Source: Paenibacillus macquariensis (GTDB taxonomy: Bacteria; Bacillota; Bacilli; Paenibacillales; Paenibacillaceae). Taken from it: a stretch of 64,000 nucleotides of DNA. Shown piece after piece: positions 56,072 through 62,996 of this stretch (positions are counted from its first letter, which is position 1; every line of letters starts with the position of its first letter). The DNA is taken from assembly GCF_900156375.1 (NCBI RefSeq), contig NZ_FTNK01000005.1, positions 248,001 to 312,000 of the forward strand, read 5' to 3'. Below the pieces are notes generated by a model. That model was not told the origin of the DNA, searched no databases, and saw only the letters and a program-made list of their open reading frames with translations. A program made the position numbers and the translations under genes.

Positions 56072-56087
56072 TACCGTAAATACGGTA
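56072..56087. promoter_or_regulatory. Palindrome over the DUF624 promoter
   Basis: TACCGTA-AA-TACGGTA is a perfect 7-base inverted repeat. It lies between a weak -35 (TGGCAT, 56062) and TATATT (56086), a repressor-type position. Confidence 0.45.
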
Positions 56088-56127
56088 TATTATTATGTAC
56101 ATGCATGTTTACAGAGGAGGAGAGATC

Positions 56128-56910
56128 TTGGAATTTAGAGGCGCAATGGGAGGCATTTACAAATTAACAGAATGGGTTTCGCGAATAGCATTCAGTAACA
56201 TACTGTGGGTGATCTGTTCTTCTCCATTTTTATTTGTACTATTAGTTAAATTCTTGATGTATCAAACGCCAGCGACAGCAAATGATCAACTATTATTAAA
56301 TTGGGCTATGGGTATTTTGGCACCGTTTACATTGTTTCCTGCGATCTCAGCTTTATTTGCTACGGTACGGAAGTGGATTATGGGGGATACAGATGTACCA
56401 GTGTTCCGCACTTTTTTTAAGGGGTACAAGGATAACTACAAACAGTCTATGATTGGCGGATTCTTCTATACACTGTTGTTTGTTATTATGTTTGTTGATT
56501 ATAAGGTTTATATGACATTAGATAACTTACAACTCGTGGGTGGAGTGATGCTCCTACTGCTTGTTATGCTGTTTGTGTCTATGTTTAATTTCTTCTCTAT
56601 GGTTGTCCATTATCACATGAGTATTTTCTTGATTATAAAAAATGCCATTCTCCTAACGCTCATTCGTCCTTTTAAAATGATTGCGACAGTAGCCGGCTGT
56701 GGATTATTGTTATATATCACATCACTATATCCCGTATTAATTGTATTTTTCATCATTACATTAATGGCGATGTGGTCATTCTTTAACTTCTATGGTTCTT
56801 TCCTCAAAATGCAAGAGAAGGCGGAACGAATGAGACTCTTAGAAGAAGAGAAGCAACAAGGATTGACTGAGTCTTCTTCTTTAGAAGAAGGTACATTATC
56901 TAAGAATTAA
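56128..56910 (+). CDS. DUF624 (YesL-family) membrane protein
   Basis: A 260-residue protein with five or six transmembrane helices. The family opening MEFRGAMGGIYKLTEWVSRI fits TTG 56128 as start, which follows GGAGG by seven bases; upstream Mets give no family sequence. The charged C-terminal tail is cytoplasmic. YesL-type genes often sit near sugar transport operons in Bacilli, but this one stands alone. Function unknown. Confidence 0.85.
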   Translation: MEFRGAMGGIYKLTEWVSRIAFSNILWVICSSPFLFVLLVKFLMYQTPATANDQLLLNWAMGILAPFTLFPAISALFATVRKWIMGDTDVPVFRTFFKGYKDNYKQSMIGGFFYTLLFVIMFVDYKVYMTLDNLQLVGGVMLLLLVMLFVSMFNFFSMVVHYHMSIFLIIKNAILLTLIRPFKMIATVAGCGLLLYITSLYPVLIVFFIITLMAMWSFFNFYGSFLKMQEKAERMRLLEEEKQQGLTESSSLEEGTLSKN

Positions 56911-56961
56911 CCCAGTTCAAGAATTGTAATAAAATGGAGTAGTAAAACGGCTTCATTTGAG

Positions 56962-56990
56962 TTTACATTTCTAATCGTTAGGATTATAAT
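56962..56990 (+). promoter_or_regulatory. SigmaA promoter of 6S RNA
   Basis: TTTACA-N17-TATAAT. The predicted start is 56997 or so, exactly at the 5' end of the RNA fold. Confidence 0.75.
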
Positions 56991-56996
56991 AATAAC

Positions 56997-57186
56997 AAAT
57001 CCTGCGATGTTCGCCACGGTTAATCGTTATTTTGAACCAATGATGATGTCTAGGGAGATCAATAAGGAGCGTAGCTGAAACGCCCTGTCTATATGACATG
57101 GGGACTTCAAAAACATTTCTGCGATCACCCACCTGCTACTGCAGGTTCAGAAGACAATTTGACCGAACGGCATAAGCGGGATTTTT
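56997..57186 (+). ncRNA. ssrS: 6S RNA
   Basis: An ORF-free stretch folds as 6S RNA, which binds sigmaA RNA polymerase by mimicking an open promoter. The closing stem pairs CCTGC with GCGGG, ATG with CAT and TTCG with CGAA (57001-57013 with about 57164-57180), as in known 6S RNAs that begin near GATGTTCGC. The 3' half has the typical CACCCACCT...AGGTTCAGAAG hairpin. A strong promoter sits directly upstream, and the closing stem runs into ATTTTTTATTT, which can end transcription. I recognised it by fold and motif, without a covariance search. Confidence 0.85.
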
Positions 57187-57211
57187 TATTTAACTAATGA
57201 ATTGTAATATC

Positions 57212-57257
57212 AAAGCGTTTCACTATCGATAATAATCGATAGCGAAACGCTTTTTTG
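57212..57257 (+). terminator. Strong terminator downstream of 6S RNA
   Basis: An 18-bp stem with one mismatch (AAAGCGTTTC and CTATCGAT arms) has an AATA loop and runs into TTTTTT. Confidence 0.88.
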
Positions 57258-57353
57258 TTGTGACTACGAGATTATATGGCCAACCTCTTTTGTTCTGGTG
57301 AGTTCAATGTTAAACTATTATGTATTGATGGTTATTTTAAAGGGGGAAAGGTC

Positions 57354-57746
57354 TTGTCGTTAAAGAGAGTTCTAGTGGGGATCATACGTAGTCAAGAAGG
57401 AACGGGAGACAGAGCGAAAGATCCTGCAATGAAAACGCGCTATTACAATTTATCAAAAGACAAGGCATGGGAGGAAATTTCGTCCACGCTTAAAAAAATT
57501 CCAGGTTACAAAGTGCTACATGAAGTTCCAGGAGTTGGGGAGATTATTCTTGAGAAGAGGACTTCTATGGGACGTACGGTAGATATTACAGTGTCTGTTC
57601 TTTCGACCGGTCCTGTTCGCAGTGCAGTGGATATATACTCGGCATCGAGAGGTTCATTGGGTGATCTAGGAGCTAATTATCGATATATTATTCATTTGTT
57701 CGCAGCACTAGATAAGAAGTTGGCTAAATATAAAACATCTGAGTAA
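57354..57746 (+). CDS. DUF1499-like cytosolic protein
   Basis: A 130-residue soluble protein without signal peptide. The segment SRGSLGDLGANYRYIIHLFA resembles the terminal signature of DUF1499 (S-R-x-G-x-x-D-x-G-x-N). The TTG at 57354 is used because GGGGGAAAGG precedes it; the longer in-frame extension has no site. Function unknown. Confidence 0.72.
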   Translation: MSLKRVLVGIIRSQEGTGDRAKDPAMKTRYYNLSKDKAWEEISSTLKKIPGYKVLHEVPGVGEIILEKRTSMGRTVDITVSVLSTGPVRSAVDIYSASRGSLGDLGANYRYIIHLFAALDKKLAKYKTSE

Positions 57747-57770
57747 GGAATCGAGATATTAATTTAAAAA

Positions 57771-57808
57771 GGCGAGAGGAAGATGATCTCTTTCTCCCGC
57801 TTTTTTAA
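57771..57808 (+). terminator. Terminator between convergent DUF1499-like and tpx genes
   Basis: GCGAGAGGAAGA pairs imperfectly with TCTTTCTCCCGC, followed by TTTTTT. Confidence 0.65.
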
Positions 57809-57815
57809 GCATGAA

Positions 57816-58334
57816 TTACAGTAATGATTTTACTGCATTTACAGCATTTTCATAGTTTGGATGTTCTGTCATCTCACTAAGGTATTCAACATAAGTGAGC
57901 TTATCATCTTTGTCGATTACAAAAATAGAGCGCATATCAAGACGGAATTCTTTAATTAATACGCCATATGCTTCACCGAAAGAAGAAGTCTTGTGGTCGG
58001 ACAATGTAACGACACGCTCCACACCGGCTGCACCACACCAACGTGCTTGTGCGAATGGGAGATCCATACTAACAGTAAGGATGATGACATCATCGCCTAA
58101 CGTGGCTGCCTCTTCATTGAAACGACGTGTTTGTGCATCACAGACGCCTGTATCTAAAGAAGGGACGACACTGATCAATTTAATTTTACCTGCGTAATCC
58201 TTTAGGGATACATCTTCGAGCAAGTTTTTGCTGACGGTGAAATCGGGAGCGGAATCACCTGCTTTAAGTTGTGGTCCAATCAATGTAATAGGGTTACTCT
58301 TGAAAGTTGCAATACCAGTACGTTCTTGTGCCAA
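57816..58334 (-). CDS. tpx: Thiol peroxidase (atypical 2-Cys peroxiredoxin)
   Basis: A 172-residue peroxiredoxin that reduces peroxides with thioredoxin. The peroxidatic Cys is at 65 (SLDTGVCDAQT) and the resolving Cys at 100 (ARWCGAAG), the 35-residue spacing typical of Tpx. Start is TTG 58334, set by AAGGAGG; upstream codons add an unrelated basic stretch. A TTGGTA-N18-TATAAT promoter lies ahead. Confidence 0.95.
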   Translation of the reverse strand: MAQERTGIATFKSNPITLIGPQLKAGDSAPDFTVSKNLLEDVSLKDYAGKIKLISVVPSLDTGVCDAQTRRFNEEAATLGDDVIILTVSMDLPFAQARWCGAAGVERVVTLSDHKTSSFGEAYGVLIKEFRLDMRSIFVIDKDDKLTYVEYLSEMTEHPNYENAVNAVKSLL

Positions 58335-58383
58335 TGTGATTATCCTCCTTGATTTTTTAGATTTAGTAAAGACTGTCAAGGGT

Positions 58384-58413
58384 ATTATAAGCTTTTTAGA
58401 ATAACATTACCAA
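58384..58413 (-). promoter_or_regulatory. Promoter of tpx
   Basis: On the minus strand TTGGTA (58413-58408) and TATAAT (58389-58384), spacing 18. Confidence 0.6.
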
Positions 58414-58450
58414 TCATGATGTTCTTAGTATAGAGTAGAGGATGGTACCT

Positions 58451-59056
58451 ATGATATTTATCCGAAGTGAGAATTGGAAAAGTTATTTGAGATTGTATCC
58501 TGTAACATCATTGTTGCTATTAGCTAACATTATTATGTTCTTGGTGTTAACTTTTAATGGTGGTTCTACCAATATCGAGACGCTCTATAGGTTTGGTGCA
58601 ATGGTTAATGAGGGAGAAAGCTGGAGGTATGTGACAGCGATGTTCCTTCATAATGGATTTGATCATTTATTATTTAATTGTTTCGCATTACTCGTATTTG
58701 CTCCACCGCTAGAACGGCTTATGGGATCTTGGAAATACGCTTTGTTATACTTATTGAGTGGTATTGTGGGCAATGTGCTGTCATCTGCTTATAATATTCA
58801 AATGGATAGGAATGTTATATCGGTTGGGGCTTCAGGTGCGATCTATGGGGTGTACGGTGCGTATCTATATATCACGCTGTTCCAACGGAAATTATTAGAT
58901 GAAGCCTCTCGTAAGACGTTATATGCTATGCTTATTTTTGGAGTTATATCTTCGGTCATTGTGGCAAGAGTGGATTGGATGGCTCATTTCGGTGGTTTAA
59001 TTGGTGGATTCTTTACGTATGGACTCATCATTAGACTGTTAGGTAAGCGACGATAA
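58451..59056 (+). CDS. Rhomboid-family intramembrane serine protease
   Basis: A 201-residue, six-helix protease cutting transmembrane substrates. Catalytic Ser is in VGASGAIYGVYG and His in MAHFGGLIGG; the L1 loop region WRYVTAMFLHNGFDHLLFN is typical. The second ATG (58451) is favoured by GAGG nine bases upstream. It resembles the shorter, GlpG-like rhomboids, without the extra C-terminal TPR part seen in YqgP. The substrate is unknown. Confidence 0.9.
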   Translation: MIFIRSENWKSYLRLYPVTSLLLLANIIMFLVLTFNGGSTNIETLYRFGAMVNEGESWRYVTAMFLHNGFDHLLFNCFALLVFAPPLERLMGSWKYALLYLLSGIVGNVLSSAYNIQMDRNVISVGASGAIYGVYGAYLYITLFQRKLLDEASRKTLYAMLIFGVISSVIVARVDWMAHFGGLIGGFFTYGLIIRLLGKRR

Positions 59057-59100
59057 ATTAAGGTTAAGATCATACATTCTAGATTGGAGCGATCATTCGC

Positions 59101-60021
59101 GTGGAACTGAGACAGTTGCACTATTTTATGAAAGTTGCACAGAAAGAACATGTAACTCAAGCGGCAGAGGAACTTCATGTAGCTCAGTCTGCTGTAAGTA
59201 GGCAGATTCATCAGTTGGAACAAGAACTAGGCGTTGATTTGTTTATGCAAAAAGGGAGAAATCTACAATTGACACCTGTAGGCCATTTGTTCTGTAAGCG
59301 GGTTGAGAGTCTTATGAAGGAATTAGACAAAGCAGTAGCTGAAGTTCATGAATTCTTGGATCCTGAACGAGGGGAGATTCGCATAGGATTTCCCCATAGC
59401 CTCGGTATTCATTTAATTCCATCTGTTGTTGCTGAATTTAGAAAGCAATACCCTAATGTGAAATTTCGGTTTAAGCAGGGGATGTTTCCTTCGTTGATTC
59501 GGGATGTTGTTTCTGCTGAAGTTGATCTAGCTTTTATATCTCCTTTTCCAGAGGGGCATGATCAAGTTGAGGGAGATGTGGTATTGACTGAAGAAATGTA
59601 TGCTATTCTACCTCCTAATCATGCGCTCGCTCAGGAAGAATCTATAACGCTCGATCAACTGAGCGAGGATAAATTTATTTTGTTTAGTAAAGGTTATTCC
59701 TTACGTCCTATTGTCTGGCAAGCATGTCTTGAAGCTGGGTTCACCCCTCAAATTGCCTTCGAGGGAGAGGAAACGGATACGATTCGAGGATTAGTCGCAG
59801 CGGGGATGGGTGTCAGTCTGTTGCCAGAGATGGCATTCTTTCAGAGTAATCCACTTCAACCTGCACGTGTTAGAATATCGGAACCCAAAGTAACGCGAAC
59901 GATCGGATTGATTCATAGGTCGGATGACAAGTTACCGTTGGTTGCACAAGCATTTCGCAATTTTTTGCTTACATATTTCGAACTTATGAGTGAAACAAAG
60001 AAACCCCCATTCGGTTCATAA
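59101..60021 (+). CDS. LysR-family regulator, GltC-like
   Basis: A 306-residue LysR protein whose opening MELRQLHYFMKVAQKEHVTQ and HTH AAEELHVAQSAVSRQIHQLE match GltC, the activator of glutamate synthase genes in Bacillus. The binding domain shows similar LDPERGEIRIGFPHSLG and GLVAAGMGVSLLPE. Start is GTG behind GGAGCG. No gltAB is in the window, so the target is not shown; a link to nitrogen genes two loci away is only suggestive. A terminator overlaps its 3' end. Confidence 0.88.
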   Translation: MELRQLHYFMKVAQKEHVTQAAEELHVAQSAVSRQIHQLEQELGVDLFMQKGRNLQLTPVGHLFCKRVESLMKELDKAVAEVHEFLDPERGEIRIGFPHSLGIHLIPSVVAEFRKQYPNVKFRFKQGMFPSLIRDVVSAEVDLAFISPFPEGHDQVEGDVVLTEEMYAILPPNHALAQEESITLDQLSEDKFILFSKGYSLRPIVWQACLEAGFTPQIAFEGEETDTIRGLVAAGMGVSLLPEMAFFQSNPLQPARVRISEPKVTRTIGLIHRSDDKLPLVAQAFRNFLLTYFELMSETKKPPFGS

Positions 60022-60041
60022 CCGATCGGGGGTTTCTTTGT
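59999..60041. terminator. Bidirectional terminator overlapping the lysR stop codon
   Basis: GAAACCCCC pairs with GGGGGTTTC, with an inner CGGT/ACCG stem; T runs occur on both strands. Confidence 0.85.
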
Positions 60042-60069
60042 ATTGTTGTAGGTGTGTATCAATTGTATA

Positions 60070-60750
60070 CTAATCGCGACTGTTATTGAACATCATGACA
60101 TATCGTATTAACTCGAGAATGGAGATTAGTGCAGCAGCAACGTATGTCAATGCAGCAGCATTCAATACTTTGGCGACGCCACGTTCTTCGTCATTTGTTA
60201 TGAAACCCTGCTCGACCATAATGGTGCGTGCACGACTGCTAGCATTGAATTCGACTGGTAATGTTACGAGTTGAAAAGCTACCGCAGCGGAGAAAAAAAT
60301 GATTCCTAAGCCAAGTAGATTAGTGAAAGAGAATAATATACCTGCAATAAGTAAGAATGGCGCTACTCCTGAAGCGAAGTTTACAACTGGGAACATACGG
60401 TGTCGCATAACGAGCATTGGATAGTGCTCTTTGTGTTGGATCGCATGACCGATTTCGTGACAGGCTACAGAAACAGCGGAAATGGTACTTTCATAATACA
60501 CAGGTTCCGATAAACGAACGACTTTATGAATAGGATCGTAATGGTCGGTTAGTGATCCTCTTACTGGCTCGATTGGGATATGTTGCAGGCCGTTTGCGTC
60601 TAACATGCGTCGAGCAGCTTCATAGCCGGTTAGTCCATAATGATTTTCTACTTGAGCCCATTTTTTGAATGTACCCTTAACGCGAAATTGTGCCCATAGT
60701 GAGAATATGAAGGCAATAATGATGAGTATAAACATGGAATTAGAGTTCAT
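60070..60750 (-). CDS. yugP: YugP-family zinc metallopeptidase (membrane)
   Basis: A 226-residue membrane peptidase with an N-terminal helix (about 3-20), zinc motif HEIGH in VACHEIGHAIQHKEHYP, and three further helices after residue 125. The Glu of the third ligand is probably in LPVEFNASSRA. The ATG follows AGGAGGTAAGG. Neutral zinc metallopeptidase family 2 (PF04298); its substrate is unknown. Confidence 0.9.
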   Translation of the reverse strand: MNSNSMFILIIIAFIFSLWAQFRVKGTFKKWAQVENHYGLTGYEAARRMLDANGLQHIPIEPVRGSLTDHYDPIHKVVRLSEPVYYESTISAVSVACHEIGHAIQHKEHYPMLVMRHRMFPVVNFASGVAPFLLIAGILFSFTNLLGLGIIFFSAAVAFQLVTLPVEFNASSRARTIMVEQGFITNDEERGVAKVLNAAALTYVAAALISILELIRYVMMFNNSRD

Positions 60751-60795
60751 TTCCTTACCTCCTGTAATAGTAATACCTCGAATTGTGCGAAAAGA

Positions 60796-61245
60796 TTAAC
60801 TTAATGGTCCATGATTGAGCAAGAGCTTTAATGCTTCTATAACAGCTGCTCCCTGAGGGAGTAATTGCGTCAGCATGCGTCTAGCCTGCCCAGGCTTCAT
60901 TTGTTCAATGATAGGGCTGAGTTCCCTAACTTCTTTCTCTAACTGCAACATATGAAGTTCTAGATGGGTTAGTTTGTCTGAAACCTGTTCTTCCTCATTT
61001 CCCATATTCCATTTGTCTAGCTTTTCCTTAATTTCCTCCAAAGTATACTTCTCTTGTTTTAATAGATTAATACGCATCAGACGGGCAGAGGTTTCATAGC
61101 TATAAAGGCGGTAATTTTTCTCTGTTCTACTTTCGGGCACTAATAATCCCAATTTAGTGTAATAATCGATCGTCCTCTCGCTGACACCGGCAACCTTCGC
61201 TAATTCTCCAATTCTGTACAACGTCATATCCCCAATGCGAATCAC
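60796..61245 (-). CDS. MerR-family transcriptional regulator
   Basis: A protein of about 149 residues with an N-terminal MerR winged HTH (YRIGELAKVAGVSERTIDYY, then KNYRLYSYETS) and a long dimerising coiled coil (about 75-130). No metal-binding Cys is seen, so it is not a mercury or copper sensor. It resembles neither GlnR nor TnrA beyond the MerR fold. Start may be GTG 61245 or the in-frame ATG at 61227. It is divergent from amtB; a role there is unproven. Confidence 0.82.
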   Translation of the reverse strand: MIRIGDMTLYRIGELAKVAGVSERTIDYYTKLGLLVPESRTEKNYRLYSYETSARLMRINLLKQEKYTLEEIKEKLDKWNMGNEEEQVSDKLTHLELHMLQLEKEVRELSPIIEQMKPGQARRMLTQLLPQGAAVIEALKLLLNHGPLS

Positions 61246-61379
61246 CCCACTTATATAAATATGAATCCATAAGACAACTTATCCATTGATAGAAGATTTA
61301 CTTAATATTAACTATTTAAAATATGATACTCGAAGGATAACCATACAGTCAAACGTATTACTTTTACAAAGATCTCCAA

Positions 61380-61396
61380 TGTTATGTAATATAACA
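61380..61396. promoter_or_regulatory. GlnR/TnrA-type site I, upstream of the amtB promoter
   Basis: TGTTATGTAATATAACA matches TGTNANAWWWTNTNACA with one mismatch (position 7). It is centred about 82 bases before the predicted transcription start. Confidence 0.7.
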
Positions 61397-61433
61397 ACAC
61401 TGGTAAGTTATTGGATAATTTATGAAAAAAGCG

Positions 61434-61463
61434 TTGTCAAAAGTATCCCTTTCTGCTTATAAT
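61434..61463 (+). promoter_or_regulatory. amtB promoter
   Basis: TTGTCA-N18-TATAAT, with predicted start near 61470. Confidence 0.65.
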
Positions 61464-61484
61464 GACATTAAGAGTTTTAAATTG

Positions 61485-61501
61485 TGTTAGATAATATAAC
61501 A
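61485..61501. promoter_or_regulatory. GlnR/TnrA-type site II, between promoter and ribosome binding site
   Basis: TGTTAGATAATATAACA matches the 17-base GlnR/TnrA consensus at every fixed position. It is centred 105 bases from site I and lies at about +15 to +31, where binding would block RNA polymerase. Confidence 0.8.
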
Positions 61502-61517
61502 TATGGGAGCGATTACG

Positions 61518-62930
61518 ATGATGAAGAGGATGTTGGGTATTGCTTTAGGAATGTTGGCACTGTTGGCTTTTCCATTAAGTGCTTTTGCGGATGATGGAGC
61601 TACAAATTTGGAACTACAAGCAGGTATTAACTCGGTTTTCGTCTTTCTAGCTGTCATGCTCGTATTTTTTATGCAAGCTGGTTTTGTTCTATTAGAAGCA
61701 GGAACGGTTCGTATGAAGAATGCGGGGCACGTTGCTGGTAAGACAGTATTGACTTTAGGAATTTCGGTCATTGTATTCTGGGCTGTCGGTTTTGGTCTAG
61801 GATTCGGAAATGGTAATGGGATTATCGGTCAAACAGGTTTCTTCTTAAGTGGAGAAGGCATGGCAAGTTCGTTCGATTCATTAGCATTCTCAGATGTGTC
61901 GTTAACGGTTAAGTTCTTATTCCAATTATCATTCGCAGCGATCTCGTTAGCTATTGCCTCAGGAGGTATGGCAGAACGTGCCAAACTGAGTGTTTACATT
62001 ATATTCGGAACGTTGTTCATGATTGTTATTTATCCTGTCGTTGCTCACTGGGTATGGGGCGGTGGATGGCTTGCTCAACTAGGTATGCAAGATTATGCTG
62101 GTTCTACTGTAGTCCATTTGACAGGTGCAACAGCGGCGCTAGTAGCAACTTTCTTATTGAAGCCACGTCTTGGTAAGTACAATAAAGATGGTAAGCCGAA
62201 CGTTATTCCAGGACATAACCAAGTTTATACTGTACTAGGTGTTGTTATTCTCTGGATAGGTTGGTTTGGATTTAACCCAGGTAGTGGTCTTTCGGGATTA
62301 GGTGATTTCTTCGGATATGTATCTCTTACAACGAATATTGCTGCTGCGGGAGGTGCGTTAGCCGCACTTGCTATCTCTTGGATGGTATTTGGAAAGGGAG
62401 ATATCCCAAGTATGCTAAATGGTGTACTTGCTGCACTTGTAGCGATAACAGGTTCTTGTGCCTTTGTTGAACCTTGGGCGGCTGTTATCATCGGTGCTGT
62501 GGCTGGTATAGTCGCGTTCTTAGCTGGTCAATGGTTAGAACGTGCTGGATTAGATGATCCAATCTATGCAGTTTCTGTTCACGGTATAGCGGGTATTTGG
62601 GGGGCTCTATCCACAGGGTTATTCGCAACAGCGGAATTGGCTGAAAAGACTGGGGTAGGTCAAGCAGGATTATTCTATGGTGGCGGTGTACATCAATTAG
62701 GGATTCAGGCTCTAGGTGTGGTTGGTACCTTTGTATTTGTACTCGTGGTCTCGTTCATTATTCTTGGTATTATGAAAGTCATCATGGGACTTCGAGTGAC
62801 AGAAGAAGAAGAGATGATGGGACTAGATATAAGTGAGCATGGAACTTATGGATACCCAGAACAAATGAAATTAATTACGGATGCTGAAGCTTTATCCCGT
62901 ACTCATAAATCGACTCCCCCTGTAAATTAA
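61518..62930 (+). CDS. amtB: Ammonium transporter AmtB/NrgA
   Basis: A protein of about 470 residues with a cleavable N-terminal signal-like helix (ending PLSAFA) and eleven transmembrane helices. The channel's twin His are seen in DYAGSTVVHLTGATAAL and VHGIAGIWGAL. ATG 61518 fits GGGAG; the ATG at 61503 overlaps that site and operator II. Two GlnR/TnrA-type sites flank the promoter, so ammonium limitation should control it. In most bacteria glnK, the PII regulator, is adjacent; here a GlnD-like nucleotidyltransferase gene follows instead. Confidence 0.95.
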   Translation: MMKRMLGIALGMLALLAFPLSAFADDGATNLELQAGINSVFVFLAVMLVFFMQAGFVLLEAGTVRMKNAGHVAGKTVLTLGISVIVFWAVGFGLGFGNGNGIIGQTGFFLSGEGMASSFDSLAFSDVSLTVKFLFQLSFAAISLAIASGGMAERAKLSVYIIFGTLFMIVIYPVVAHWVWGGGWLAQLGMQDYAGSTVVHLTGATAALVATFLLKPRLGKYNKDGKPNVIPGHNQVYTVLGVVILWIGWFGFNPGSGLSGLGDFFGYVSLTTNIAAAGGALAALAISWMVFGKGDIPSMLNGVLAALVAITGSCAFVEPWAAVIIGAVAGIVAFLAGQWLERAGLDDPIYAVSVHGIAGIWGALSTGLFATAELAEKTGVGQAGLFYGGGVHQLGIQALGVVGTFVFVLVVSFIILGIMKVIMGLRVTEEEEMMGLDISEHGTYGYPEQMKLITDAEALSRTHKSTPPVN

Positions 62931-62944
62931 AGGGGAATGAGATT

Positions 62945-62980
62945 CTGATATTTCGGTTAAAGTGTGTACCGGAATATCAG
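62945..62980 (+). other. Intercistronic hairpin between amtB and the DUF294 gene
   Basis: CTGATATTTCGGT pairs with ACCGGAATATCAG (13 bp, one wobble) around a ten-base loop. No T-tract follows; the AGAGAGGGGG ribosome binding site comes next. It may be an mRNA stability or processing element, or an imperfect terminator. Confidence 0.6.
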
Positions 62981-62996
62981 AAGAGAGGGGGATCGC

